Below the pieces are notes generated by a model that was given only the letters and a program-made list of their open reading frames with translations, was not told the DNA's origin and did no database searches. This document shows positions 1 to 7,271 of a stretch of 11,628 nucleotides of DNA, in pieces. This DNA is from Flammeovirgaceae bacterium. GTDB lineage: Bacteria > Bacteroidota > Bacteroidia > Cytophagales > Cyclobacteriaceae. The stretch's first letter is position 1, and each line of letters opens with the position of its first letter. A program made the position numbers and the translations under genes. The stretch is taken from NCBI GenBank assembly GCA_003228395.1, contig QIDJ01000219.1, positions 1 through 11,628 of the forward strand, given 5' to 3'.

Positions 1-2
1 GA

Positions 3-62
3 AGGGACGAGAAGCTTGCCCCGATGAGCGAAGATCAACTTGTTAAAGGCGAGTTGAATTAA
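3..62 (+). CDS. Possible 3' end of an upstream gene (partial)
   Basis: One frame is open from the window edge to a TAA at 60-62, followed at once by an in-frame TGA. It reads RDEKLAPMSEDQLVKGELN, a charged, protein-like C-terminal tail. It is only 19 codons long, so chance openness cannot be excluded, and I recognise no family. If it is real, the gene ends about 80 bp before the hicB remnant. Confidence 0.35.
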   Translation, partial: RDEKLAPMSEDQLVKGELN

Positions 63-100
63 TGATTGAATCCTTTCTTATATTGCTAAATACATAGATA

Positions 101-129
101 TTGACACTTTTTTAGTGGGTTTGTAAAAA
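101..129 (+). promoter_or_regulatory. Possible promoter of the hicB remnant
   Basis: TTGACA at 101-106 is followed after 17 bp by TAAAAA at 124-129, a sigma70-like arrangement that ends 15 bp before the hicB ATG. The Bacteroidota -7 consensus (TAnnTTTG) is matched only in its TTTG half. The spacer contains a small inverted repeat, CACT-TTTTT-AGTG (105-117), which could be an operator, but this is weak. AT-rich DNA yields such matches by chance. Confidence 0.22.
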
Positions 130-143
130 GTAATGTCTTTCAC

Positions 144-476
144 ATGAAAACACCTGGGAAAATCAACTTCGATATTCAATTATTTGTTTACAAGGATCCG
201 GAGAGCGACATGTACATTGCATATTGTAATTCATTGGATCTCAGTTCCTAGGGCAAAGACCAGGTGGATGCTTTAAAAGCCTTTGAGCAAACGCTGGACA
301 TTTTTAATGAAAAAACCACGGCCAAGGGAACTTTAGACCATGTTTTAGTCCGTTTAGGATGGACACTAACACAAAAAGCATATTCACCCCCAGCGCCATC
401 TACCGAGGAACTTTCCCACCTACTACAACTAAACCCAAAGGTTGCAGATAAGCGTATTCCACTCCAACTGGCGTAG
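144..476 (+). pseudogene. hicB: HicB-like antitoxin, interrupted by an in-frame stop
   Basis: From ATG 144 the frame reads MKTPGKINFDIQLFVYKD...MYIAYCNSLDLSS, then TAG at 249-251 (codon 36), then GKDQVDALKAFEQTLDIFNEK...RLGWTL and a natural stop at 474-476, 110 codons in all. This matches the HicB family as found in Bacteroidota: a partial RNase-H-like fold with the 'YIAYCxxLDLSxYG' strand and a following helix 'ALKAFEQTLDIF'. HicB proteins bind and neutralise the HicA ribonuclease and usually repress their own operon. The stop sits where the family normally has Tyr or another residue before Gly, so a single base change (for example TAC or TAT to TAG) explains it. Translation from the later ATG at 264 would give 70 residues lacking the core beta strands, probably non-functional. 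A hicA remnant follows after 3 bp in the same frame. Confidence 0.72.
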
Positions 477-479
477 GCC

Positions 480-732
480 ATACCTCAGAAACCTACACCT
501 TATGAACTCTGGATTAGATTTCTAAAATCTATAGGATTTGAGTTTAAGCGGCAAGGCAAGGGGGGTCATGTTATCTGGGATCATCCCGAAAAATCAACGT
601 TCCGCCGACGGCCCGAAGCCTATGGCGGAGGCCGTAAGGCCGATTGTGTTTTGAAAAGGGTATAAAGAAATTCCGGCAGACCATATCCGTACAAACTTAA
701 ATACACGGGGTATAGCTATGAATGAATTTTGA
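480..732 (+). pseudogene. hicA: HicA-like toxin remnant, start lost and frame broken
   Basis: Starting three bases after the hicB stop, the frame reads (ATA)PQKPTPYELWIRFLKSIGFEFKRQ, then GKGGHVIWDHPEKSTFR. This resembles the HicA mRNA-interferase fold: helix, then strands with the conserved Gly-x-His (GGH, His at 567-569). The expected ATG is ATA, and no other start exists in this frame. After about base 602 the family resemblance stops and the frame runs to a TAA at 663-665. Resemblance resumes one frame over at 664-732 as KEIPADHIRTNLNTRGIAMNEF, a convincing HicA-type C-terminal helix. Between the halves lies a GC-rich palindromic stretch. The gene therefore carries at least two disabling lesions and should be inactive, which fits loss of its antitoxin. 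Assignment rests on motif recall and position next to hicB; another small RNA-binding toxin family is possible. Confidence 0.62.
602..642. repeat. GC-rich palindromic insert inside the hicA remnant
   Basis: This 41-bp stretch has 31 G/C bases, against clearly AT-richer flanks. ACGGCC (608-613) pairs with GGCCGT (630-635), and inside it GCC (618-620) pairs with GGC (624-626) around a TAT loop. An alternative pairing is CCGCC (602-606) with GGCGG (624-628). It lies exactly where resemblance to HicA breaks off, so it looks like a small inserted REP- or MITE-like unit. Whether it recurs elsewhere in the genome cannot be seen here. Confidence 0.45.
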
Positions 733-745
733 TTTGTTTGATTTT

Positions 746-2104
746 CTATAACTCATACTTATTCACAAAAAACTCAATGTATTCGTGGATTTTCGTGCCT
801 AAAAAATAGGGCATGTTCATTAAGAAATAGGTCACACCTCCCGGTGTTTTTGTTTTAACAACATTGAATTCTCCAGCATACATGCGAACCGCATACGGAT
901 GGTTGGTGCGCTCAACAAACTGATGCAATGATTTTAATGTTCCCTCCCTACCAGATTTAATTTCGATTGGAATCGCCTTATCCTGATAGGTAACTACCAA
1001 ATCCACTTCTGAGGATGATTGCTTTTTCTCGCGGATCCAAAAATGGGGCTTTTTATCAATGATAGTATTCAATGAAATTAATTCCTGTGTAATCAAATGA
1101 GGAATAACAGCTCCTTTATAGGAATTACTTAAATCCTTAAAAGCCAGCATTTCCGCCTGGATCCCCAGTTCATTGTTAATCAACCCCGTATCCAAAAATT
1201 GCAATCTTGGTGACTTTCTTAAATCTGGCTTAACCGGAATCTCGACATCTGTAGTAGGGTAAATAAGCTGTATAATCCTGGCATCATCCAATTTTCTCAT
1301 TGCCTCGCCTACTTCCCGTGATCGATAATTGGATTGTCCAAAATTTTGAAACTTAATTCGCTGGTCTATATACAGGTGCGCAGTGGACATAATATGCTTA
1401 ATCACCTTGCGTTCAGTTTCATTAGCAGCATATTTTTCAACATCATTTCTATAGGTACCCCAGATACTCTCATACACATTTGGCAATTCAGTAAGACTTT
1501 CTGATTCGATATTTCTTTTTAACACCTCTGGCATGCCTCCAATAATGGCATATTGATTAAATAAATTAAGCAACACGGTATGAGCAATAGATTCATAAGG
1601 CACCTTTTCAATATGTTCCAGGGCTGCCTGATGACCAATAGCCTCAAGATATTCCATGAAATTTAATGGATTCATGTATAGATACTCTACCCTTCCAACC
1701 GGGAAGCTTTTCACTTCTTTCATTGCAAACTCCAAAAGTGATCCGGCTGCAATCACATTAAGTTTTGGAAATTCCTCATAAAAGTATCGGAGCATTTGAA
1801 TGGCATTGGGAGACTCCTGCACTTCATCAATAAATAAAAGCGTCTCTCCAATAGAGGCTATCGAAATGTTCTTAAATAAGAAAAGGGATTCTACAATGGC
1901 TTTTGCTTCATCATAATTATTAAACCAGGCTACATCTGAAGGTTTTTCCAGGTTTAATAAAACACTGTATTTATATGATTTGGCAAACTCTTTAACCAGC
2001 GTAGTTTTTCCTACTTGTCGTGCTCCCCTAAGGATGAGCGGCTTACGGTTTGAGCATTTTTTCCACGCTTTCAGATGCTGCTCAGCTTTTCTTTTAAATA
2101 TCAT
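746..2104 (-). CDS. AAA-family ATPase with DUF4143 C-terminal domain
   Basis: The 452-residue protein has the usual length for this family (COG1373; AAA_14 plus DUF4143). The Walker A motif is GARQVGKTT at 27-35 and the Walker B motif LLFIDEVQ at 89-96. A sensor-like GSLLEF lies at 121-126, followed by the family's GRVEYLYMNPLNFMEYL. The C-terminal part carries EVD (366-368) and EIK (381-383) spaced like a PD-(D/E)xK nuclease-type fold, common in DUF4143, though nuclease activity is not established. The family is widely duplicated in Bacteroidota and its cellular role is poorly defined. It starts at ATG 2102-2104 on the minus strand, is transcribed alone, and ends 13 bp from the converging hicA remnant. 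No frame damage is visible, in contrast to the neighbouring toxin-antitoxin pair. The assignment is firm; a specific function is not. Confidence 0.9.
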   Translation of the reverse strand: MIFKRKAEQHLKAWKKCSNRKPLILRGARQVGKTTLVKEFAKSYKYSVLLNLEKPSDVAWFNNYDEAKAIVESLFLFKNISIASIGETLLFIDEVQESPNAIQMLRYFYEEFPKLNVIAAGSLLEFAMKEVKSFPVGRVEYLYMNPLNFMEYLEAIGHQAALEHIEKVPYESIAHTVLLNLFNQYAIIGGMPEVLKRNIESESLTELPNVYESIWGTYRNDVEKYAANETERKVIKHIMSTAHLYIDQRIKFQNFGQSNYRSREVGEAMRKLDDARIIQLIYPTTDVEIPVKPDLRKSPRLQFLDTGLINNELGIQAEMLAFKDLSNSYKGAVIPHLITQELISLNTIIDKKPHFWIREKKQSSSEVDLVVTYQDKAIPIEIKSGREGTLKSLHQFVERTNHPYAVRMYAGEFNVVKTKTPGGVTYFLMNMPYFLGTKIHEYIEFFVNKYEL

Positions 2105-2667
2105 AACGCTGCTTTTAAAATTGAAATTGTAACAAAGTAAGGGCTAATATAGCCATATATTGTAGTAAAGTAAAGGGTATTTAATGATATATTTGTAATA
2201 AAGTCAATAATGTTGTGGTTAATCACGGGTTAGGAAAGGTAAATCTTGGGAGATGCTAAGGGGATTAAATGTGTTCGAATTTGGCTAATATTTGCGTTTT
2301 ATGGTTTACAGGCATAAATTGTAGGTGACCTAAGCTTAGACAGAGAAATTTGGATAGAAGATTCTGATCTTGAATTAAGTATTTCCAACATTACTTTTAA
2401 TAAAAAAAATCCTACTGAAGAATAATAGATGATTTGGTCCTTTAGCAATTGAATCTTGCGTAGTTGTTGAGCATATTTACTGTGGCGTTAGTTAATCAGG
2501 TGCTGGCATAAACCCTGAAATCCAAAGTTGAAAATCTAAAATATGCTATTTACTCCCCCTGCAAAAAAGTATATTTAAAGTCTATCAATAAAGTCCATCA
2601 TGAATCCGGTACATTTGAACACAGACTGTGATTTACCCGGATCCTTGGTGATCAACCCGGTACAACA
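2105..2667. other. AT-rich intergenic region
   Basis: This stretch separates the divergent ATPase and methyltransferase genes and must contain both promoters, but I found no strong match to the Bacteroidota TAnnTTTG element for either. One unclaimed open stretch, 2318-2425 on the plus strand, lacks an ATG and ends in tandem TAA TAG. It translates to protein-like text (GDLSLDREIWIEDSDLELS..., then NITFNKKNPTEE) and may be a gene remnant or chance. A 23-codon ORF at 2600-2671 abuts the methyltransferase. Nothing else is recognisable. Confidence 0.5.
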
Positions 2668-2671
2668 ATGA
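2600..2671 (+). CDS. Possible short upstream ORF overlapping the methyltransferase start
   Basis: ATG 2600 opens a 23-residue frame (MNPVHLNTDCDLPGSLVIN, then PVQQ) ending in TGA at 2669-2671. The stop overlaps the methyltransferase ATG at 2668 in the ATGA arrangement typical of translational coupling. The peptide resembles nothing known to me, and CCGGTACA occurs twice in its DNA. It may be a chance ORF; only the exact ATGA overlap makes it worth recording. Confidence 0.18.
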   Translation: MNPVHLNTDCDLPGSLVINPVQQ

Positions 2672-3429
2672 TGAATATAGCCATAACGCTGACCCTTTTT
2701 CAATTGATAAGTGTACTGGTTGCCCTGGTATTTTTTTTCTGGGTTTTTAAAGTAATGGAACTGGAATGGTTCTACAAAATCAGTAAGCCCCACAAGTGGA
2801 ATGAAGCAATTAAACGTGGAGAAATACCGGAAAACCTGAAGAAACTCGAAAAAGCATTCCGGGACAAAGTCCGGTTTTATACATTCTGGCTGCAAATTGA
2901 ACGACTAAAAAACGAAAAAATACCCGGGGCTTTTGCCGAATTGGGCGTGTACAAAGGAGAAACAGCCCGTATTATTCACCTGATGGATCCCGGCCGGAAA
3001 TTGCATTTGTTCGATACTTTTAAGGGTTTCGACCAACAAGATTTACTGGCAGGAAATAGTACCATTGATAAGAACAGCACACCTGATTTTTCCGATACAA
3101 GTTTAGAAAAGGTGAAAAAGTATGTTGACGGTAATGAAAATGTACATTTTCATCCGGGATATTTTCCTGAATCCGCCGAAAGTTCAGGCGAAACGATTCA
3201 TGCTTTTGTTCATCTTGATGCCGATTTGTACAAACCCACGCTTGCGGCATTAAATTATTTTTATCCCAGGCTTTCTGCCGGAGGTGTGATCATCATTCAC
3301 GATTATAACCACACCTGGGACGGTATTCGAAAGGCGGTTGATGAGTTTATGCAATCTATTCCAGAGACAATCATAGAAATAGCAGATTGGCAGGGAAGTG
3401 TAATGATTGTAAAAAATTCAGGTTTATAA
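2668..3429 (+). CDS. TylF/MycF-family class I methyltransferase with membrane anchor
   Basis: The 253-residue protein opens with a hydrophobic segment (about residues 4-27, ending FFFWVF) that looks like a single transmembrane anchor or uncleaved signal. The soluble part matches the macrocin O-methyltransferase (TylF) family. The SAM-binding loop is FAELGVYKGETA (89-100), the acidic ribose contact is likely D116 in LHLFDTFKGF, and a metal or catalytic region runs VHLDADLYKPT (181-191) to GGVIIIHDYN (205-214). The relatives usually read DDY where this protein has HDY. Family members methylate sugar hydroxyls on macrolides or, in many bacteria, on surface polysaccharides. No sugar or glycan gene lies beside it, so the substrate is unknown. 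Two ATGs stand in tandem at 2668 and 2671; an in-frame TGA at 2629-2631 excludes a much longer N-terminus. Substrate and membrane topology are inference. Confidence 0.8.
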   Translation: MMNIAITLTLFQLISVLVALVFFFWVFKVMELEWFYKISKPHKWNEAIKRGEIPENLKKLEKAFRDKVRFYTFWLQIERLKNEKIPGAFAELGVYKGETARIIHLMDPGRKLHLFDTFKGFDQQDLLAGNSTIDKNSTPDFSDTSLEKVKKYVDGNENVHFHPGYFPESAESSGETIHAFVHLDADLYKPTLAALNYFYPRLSAGGVIIIHDYNHTWDGIRKAVDEFMQSIPETIIEIADWQGSVMIVKNSGL

Positions 3430-3798
3430 TCCGAGCCGGATGAACCTGATAGCCCGTTGCTTAAAAGCAGCTTGAGTGGGTTTTGGCTGCCAAATTGAGC
3501 TTTGCTCAACGCGCGTTGGCAATGAAAATTTCCCGCTAATAAAAGCAATTCATATTGACTATTCTATTTTCCATATAATTATAAAGACAGCCTAAAAGCC
3601 AAATTTCTATTGATATTTACACAAAGCGAGTGTCCCAATACTGATAACAGGAAGTAGACCTTTGGGTATTTTTTGAAAACAGATACATTCCTGCCTCAAA
3701 AAGCCGGTAAACAAATCCTTTTATACATCCCACATCAAAAATTACCCGGTTATCCAAAATCTTTACGTTAATTTGCCGAAAACAACCATTTTGGCATT
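3430..3798. other. Intergenic region between methyltransferase and DUF5916 gene
   Basis: The first 90 bases hold overlapping inverted repeats, described separately as a terminator-like structure. The remainder is AT-rich and without an ORF of note. It should carry the promoter of the DUF5916 gene; TTAATTTG at 3768-3775 differs by one base from the TAnnTTTG -7 consensus, but no TTG is present at the expected -33 spacing, so I do not call a promoter. Confidence 0.5.
3488..3521 (+). terminator. Nested stem-loop after the methyltransferase gene
   Basis: TTGAGC (3495-3500) and GCTCAA (3504-3509) form a perfect 6-bp stem with a TTT loop. It is enclosed by TGCCAA (3488-3493) and TTGGCA (3516-3521). 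A second option pairs GCAGC (3467-3471) with GCTGC (3486-3490). No long T-run follows, so it may be a weak terminator, an mRNA 3' end stabiliser or a small palindromic repeat. The base pairing is directly visible; the role is inferred. Confidence 0.35.
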
Positions 3799-6069
3799 AT
3801 GACTGCGTCAGGCAATGTTAGTTTGTGTGTACTATTGATGTTTACCGGGGTTGTTTCTAATGCCCAACAACTCCGGATCAGCCGCACGGATGTGCCCGTG
3901 GTAATAGACGCCCGTATGGATGATCCGGTATGGCAGGAAGCAGATATTGCCAACCGTTTTATGCAGAACTTCCCCTACGACAGCTCCGAAGCCATCGCGC
4001 AGACCGAAGTGCGCATGGCCTACGACGATGATTTCATTTATGTTATTGCCAAAATGAAAAACACCGGCCCGCGCAAGTACGTGACACCCTCGTTACGCCG
4101 TGATTTTCGCGGCCAGGCATTTGACAGCTTTTCGGTGATCCTCGATACCTACCAGGACAAAACCAACGCCTTTTTGTTTGGAATCAACCCGTTTGGGGTA
4201 CAGCGCGAAGGGCTGATCTCCGGAGGCGGGGGCGGCGCCGGAGGAGGCGGAGGCGGTGGAGGCAGCCGCGGTGGTTTTGGATCTAGCGGCATCTTTTCGC
4301 TGAGCTGGGACAACAAGTGGTACTCCGAAGCCCGGGTAGAAGACGGTTACTGGATTGCCGAAATGGCGATTCCATTTAAAACGATCCGGTTCAAAGAAGG
4401 ATTGAGTTCCTGGTACGTCAATTTTTACCGCATCGACAGCCACACGAGCGAGCGTTCCACCTGGGCGCATATTCCGCGGAATTTCAGCATTATCAATCTT
4501 GCCTTCTCCAAAGAACTGGTCTGGGACAAACCATTGTCAGACCCGGGGCCAAACATCTCACTCATCCCCTACTCTGCTTTCAATACTTCCAGAGACTTCG
4601 AAGATGGAACAACCGCTAAAACAACCATTACTGCAGGTGGCGATGCCAAAATAGCCCTCACGCCAGCCCTGAACCTGGATCTAACCGTTAACCCTGATTT
4701 TTCGCAGGTGGAAGTTGACAGGCAGGTAACGGATCTTGACCGGTTTGAAATCTTCTTCCCTGAAAGACGACAGTTCTTTCTTGAAAATGCCGACTTGTTT
4801 GCCTCGTTTGGTACGTTTGGCACCCGGCCTTTTTTTTCGCGACGAATCGGGATTGCCGTGGACACTACAACCGGACAGAACCTGCAGAATCCGCTGTATT
4901 TTGGAGCCCGGGCAAGTGGTAAATTAACTAATAATCTGCGAATCGGACTCATGACCATCCAGGCGGCGGAAGAAAAAGATATCGCATTGCCGTCAATAAA
5001 TTATACGGCAGCATCGCTGCAGCAAAAAATCTGGGCGCGGTCAAACATCGGGATTTTATTTGTGAACAAGCAGGCATTTCAGGACAGCATTCAAGGCGAC
5101 TTCACGTTCAGTCCGATGGAATATAACCGGGTGTTGGCCACAGACTTCAACCTGGCTACGGCCGACAATAAATGGACCGGAAAGCTATATTATCATCGCT
5201 CATTTGAAAACAATAACCCTGATTCGACCTTTGCAGCAGGTGCCCAGGTAAACCTCGGTACCTACCGGTGGGAATTTCGTGCCACAGTCCGGAATACCGG
5301 GGCCAATTATAATCCGGAAGTAGGTTTTGTGCGTAGAAAAGATATTTTACAACAGGCCTCCACCATATATTATAATTTCTACCCTGCATCCGGAGCCATT
5401 CAGTCACATGGCCCCGGATTTGATTACGATTTTTTAGGCAACCAGAAATATGGCTTGCTGGATTGGGATGTAAATCTGCTTTACCGGATCAATTTTCAGA
5501 ATACCTCCCGGTTTAGCCTGCGATTACGAAAACAATATACGTATTTATTCCGTCCGTTTGATCCCAGCGGTACCGGTGGGGAGCAGTTGCCGGCGGATAC
5601 CGAATATTATTACTACCAGGTTATTGCTTCATACGGATCAGATCAGCGGCATCCTTTTTCCTTTAGCGTTTTTACCCGGTCGGGTGAATATTACAACGGA
5701 ACGCTGATCAGTTTAGCAGGGGAAGTAAGGTACCGCTATCAACCCCTGGGATTCACATCTATAAATTTTACTTATAACCGGATCAGGCTTCCGGGCCCCT
5801 ACAATGATGCCAATCTGATATTAATAGGGCCGCGATTCGATTTTACCTTTACCCGGAAACTTTTCTGGACTACGTTTATCCAGTACAACAACCAGATCAA
5901 TAATGTGAATATCAATTCCAGGCTACAGTGGCGATACAAGCCTGTTTCCGATCTTTTTATCGTATATACAGATAACTACCTGGCAGGCACGGACGGCAAA
6001 TTTGTGGATTTCAGCCAACCCAAGTCACGGGCATTTGTTATAAAGCTCACCTACTGGCTGAATCTGTAA
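3799..6069 (+). CDS. Exported DUF5916 outer-membrane protein with N-terminal CBM9-like domain
   Basis: The 756-residue protein begins with a hydrophobic signal (SLCVLLMFTGVVSNA, likely cleaved after A22 before QQL), though the usual Lys/Arg at the extreme N-terminus are missing. An in-frame TAA at 3769-3771 makes ATG 3799 the only ATG start. Residues about 31-220 match the family-9 carbohydrate-binding-like domain: VVIDARMDDPVW (34-45), TEVRMAYDDDFIYV, NPFGVQREGLIS and SWDNKWYSEARV. The DUF5916 signature FFPERRQFFLENADLF (319-334) and PFFSRRIG follow, then many alternating strands of a predicted beta-barrel ending in LTYWLNL. A glycine tract occupies residues 142-155. The family is common in Bacteroidota and of unknown function; a role in surface binding or transport of glycans or other ligands is a guess from the domain. 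It appears to be transcribed alone. Confidence 0.88.
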   Translation: MTASGNVSLCVLLMFTGVVSNAQQLRISRTDVPVVIDARMDDPVWQEADIANRFMQNFPYDSSEAIAQTEVRMAYDDDFIYVIAKMKNTGPRKYVTPSLRRDFRGQAFDSFSVILDTYQDKTNAFLFGINPFGVQREGLISGGGGGAGGGGGGGGSRGGFGSSGIFSLSWDNKWYSEARVEDGYWIAEMAIPFKTIRFKEGLSSWYVNFYRIDSHTSERSTWAHIPRNFSIINLAFSKELVWDKPLSDPGPNISLIPYSAFNTSRDFEDGTTAKTTITAGGDAKIALTPALNLDLTVNPDFSQVEVDRQVTDLDRFEIFFPERRQFFLENADLFASFGTFGTRPFFSRRIGIAVDTTTGQNLQNPLYFGARASGKLTNNLRIGLMTIQAAEEKDIALPSINYTAASLQQKIWARSNIGILFVNKQAFQDSIQGDFTFSPMEYNRVLATDFNLATADNKWTGKLYYHRSFENNNPDSTFAAGAQVNLGTYRWEFRATVRNTGANYNPEVGFVRRKDILQQASTIYYNFYPASGAIQSHGPGFDYDFLGNQKYGLLDWDVNLLYRINFQNTSRFSLRLRKQYTYLFRPFDPSGTGGEQLPADTEYYYYQVIASYGSDQRHPFSFSVFTRSGEYYNGTLISLAGEVRYRYQPLGFTSINFTYNRIRLPGPYNDANLILIGPRFDFTFTRKLFWTTFIQYNNQINNVNINSRLQWRYKPVSDLFIVYTDNYLAGTDGKFVDFSQPKSRAFVIKLTYWLNL
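4222..4281 (+). repeat. Polyglycine-coding tract
   Basis: Codons 142-161 of the DUF5916 protein encode five glycines, alanine, eight glycines, then SRGGFG. The codons are mostly GGC, GGA and GGG, forming an imperfect GGN repeat. It falls in a loop between the NPFGVQREG strand and the SWDNKW strand of the CBM9-like domain. Such tracts change length easily by slippage, so this may be a variable flexible loop. Confidence 0.75.
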
Positions 6070-6207
6070 CCCGGATAAACGTTCGGTGCAGGTAAGTAAG
6101 ATTTTACTACCCGGCAGTCTGACAGCAACGCCGGCGCTTCCGGTCATTCGTATCAAGAAAGAGGTGGTTAACTTTATTGCTTCTTTCAAATTGCTTAATT
6201 TACCACT

Positions 6208-6963
6208 ATGAACTCAAAAATTGAAAAAATTCAATCCGATACACCTCTGATTGGTACCATAATAACGCTTAGTAACCCCCAAATCACGGAAATGCTATCA
6301 TCAGCCGGATTTGACTGGCTGATGATTGACATGGAACATTCAACCTTAACCATCGGGGAGGTACAGAGCTTGCTTCAGGCCATGCATCCGGACTGCATTT
6401 CGATCGTGCGGATTCCCGGTAACGATCCGGTCTGGATAAAACGGGTGCTCGAAACCGGGTGCGACGGCATTATGGTTCCACTGGTAAACAGCGAAGAGGA
6501 AGCAAATGCTGCGGTGAATGCTGCCAAATATCCGCCTGACGGCAATCGGAGTATTGGCGTATCGCGGGCGCATGGCTATGGAGCTGGCTTTGACTCGTAT
6601 ATAAAAAATGCCAACCGGGAAACGGTGGTACTTATTCAGATTGAACATATCAACTCAGTAAACAATATCGAACAGATTCTTTCAGTGAAAGGGATCGGTG
6701 GGATATTTATCGGGCCCTATGACCTGTCCGGCAGCCTTAACCGGATAGGTGATATTTCAAATGAGAAAGTTAAAGAGGCTATCGCCCGTGTAAAAGAAAG
6801 CTGCAACCGACACGCCGTTTCCTATGGCTATTTCGGCATGAAACCCGAAGCCGTACAGGCTGAAATAAAGGATGGTTGTAAATTTATACTCGTAGGGATA
6901 GATTTTGTAATGTTAGCGGCAACCGCCCACCGGTATATAGAATCATTAAAAGGGCTATGCTGA
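6208..6963 (+). CDS. HpcH/HpaI-family class II aldolase
   Basis: The 251-residue protein is the normal length for the metal-dependent pyruvate aldolases of this family (HpaI, GarL, YfaU). By comparison with HpaI I place catalytic His44 in LMIDMEHS (38-45), the pyruvate-binding Arg68 in VRIPGNDP, and metal ligands Glu146 (QIEH) and Asp172 (GPYDLSGSL). The loops GCDGIMVPLV (84-93) and KYPPDGNRSIG (107-117) are also typical. Family enzymes reversibly cleave 2-keto-4-hydroxy acids, such as 4-hydroxy-2-oxoheptanedioate or 2-dehydro-3-deoxy sugar acids, to pyruvate and an aldehyde. The substrate cannot be told from sequence, and no sugar-acid or aromatic degradation gene is nearby. All key residues are present, so it should be active. 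The 138-bp gap before it suggests its own promoter. Confidence 0.88.
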   Translation: MNSKIEKIQSDTPLIGTIITLSNPQITEMLSSAGFDWLMIDMEHSTLTIGEVQSLLQAMHPDCISIVRIPGNDPVWIKRVLETGCDGIMVPLVNSEEEANAAVNAAKYPPDGNRSIGVSRAHGYGAGFDSYIKNANRETVVLIQIEHINSVNNIEQILSVKGIGGIFIGPYDLSGSLNRIGDISNEKVKEAIARVKESCNRHAVSYGYFGMKPEAVQAEIKDGCKFILVGIDFVMLAATAHRYIESLKGLC

Positions 6964-7114
6964 ATATATCTTGAACCGGGTGTGCAATGACAGTTACCCC
7001 TTTTCAAAATAAACATAGCTGATCTGGGTAATACATTAATCCAACCCAGGATTAAAATGGGCTTGACCTGCTATAAATAATGACGTTTTTTGGGAAAGAT
7101 TAATGAAAAAAAAT

Positions 7115-7200
7115 GTCTGAACCACTGATTGATCAGATTACTCCCATGACACTGTTTTAATCCGTGAAATCCCATCATCCGTGCATTTTCGTGATTCTGA
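7115..7200. repeat. Bacteroidota-type intergenic repeat ('atccgtg' family)
   Basis: The segment reads gaaccactgattgatcagat, then text containing ATCCGTG twice (7161-7167 and 7178-7184) and a further CGTG at 7191-7194. I recognise this phrase style ('cactgattgaacagattac ... aatccgtgaaatccgtg ... cgtgattctg') as a degenerate repeat scattered between genes in many Bacteroidota genomes. CTGATTGATCAG (7125-7136) is a near-perfect palindrome. Its origin and role are unknown. The call rests on memory of the motif, not on a search. Confidence 0.5.
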
Positions 7201-7230
7201 CAAAAAAAGTGCTCAGCCAAGGTCGTAAAC

Positions 7231-7238
7231 TACGTTTT
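7231..7238 (+). promoter_or_regulatory. Possible -7 element of the ilv operon promoter
   Basis: TACGTTTT matches the Bacteroidota -7 consensus TAnnTTTG at five of its six defined bases. It would start transcription around 7240-7250, just before the candidate leader ORFs at 7272 and 7291. No TTG is present at the expected -33 spacing, so support is thin. Confidence 0.22.
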
Positions 7239-7271
7239 CGATCTTAAGACAAAACACATTCTGAATTTTAT

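Larger units (their letters stand above)
6964..7271. other. Intergenic region upstream of the ilv leader
   Basis: No gene is seen here. CTGGGT (7024-7029) and ACCCAG (7044-7049) could form a 6-bp stem with a 14-base loop, a possible but poor terminator for the aldolase since no T-run follows. The segment 7115-7200 is a short dispersed-type repeat annotated separately. The right end probably carries the ilv promoter. Confidence 0.45.

Noticed and set aside
264..476. Independent 70-residue gene on the plus strand
   Set aside because: It is in frame with, and continues, the HicB sequence that starts at 144. It is the downstream part of an interrupted gene, not a separate one.
2575..2895. Minus-strand ORF of 106 codons at the methyltransferase start
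   Set aside because: It is antisense to the TylF-family N-terminus, with Phe/Cys-rich composition typical of a shadow frame and no recognisable motif.
4093..4470. Minus-strand ORF of 125 codons inside the DUF5916 gene
   Set aside because: Its length comes from the glycine-tract DNA, which reads as Ala/Ser-rich on the other strand. The sense frame has clear domains.
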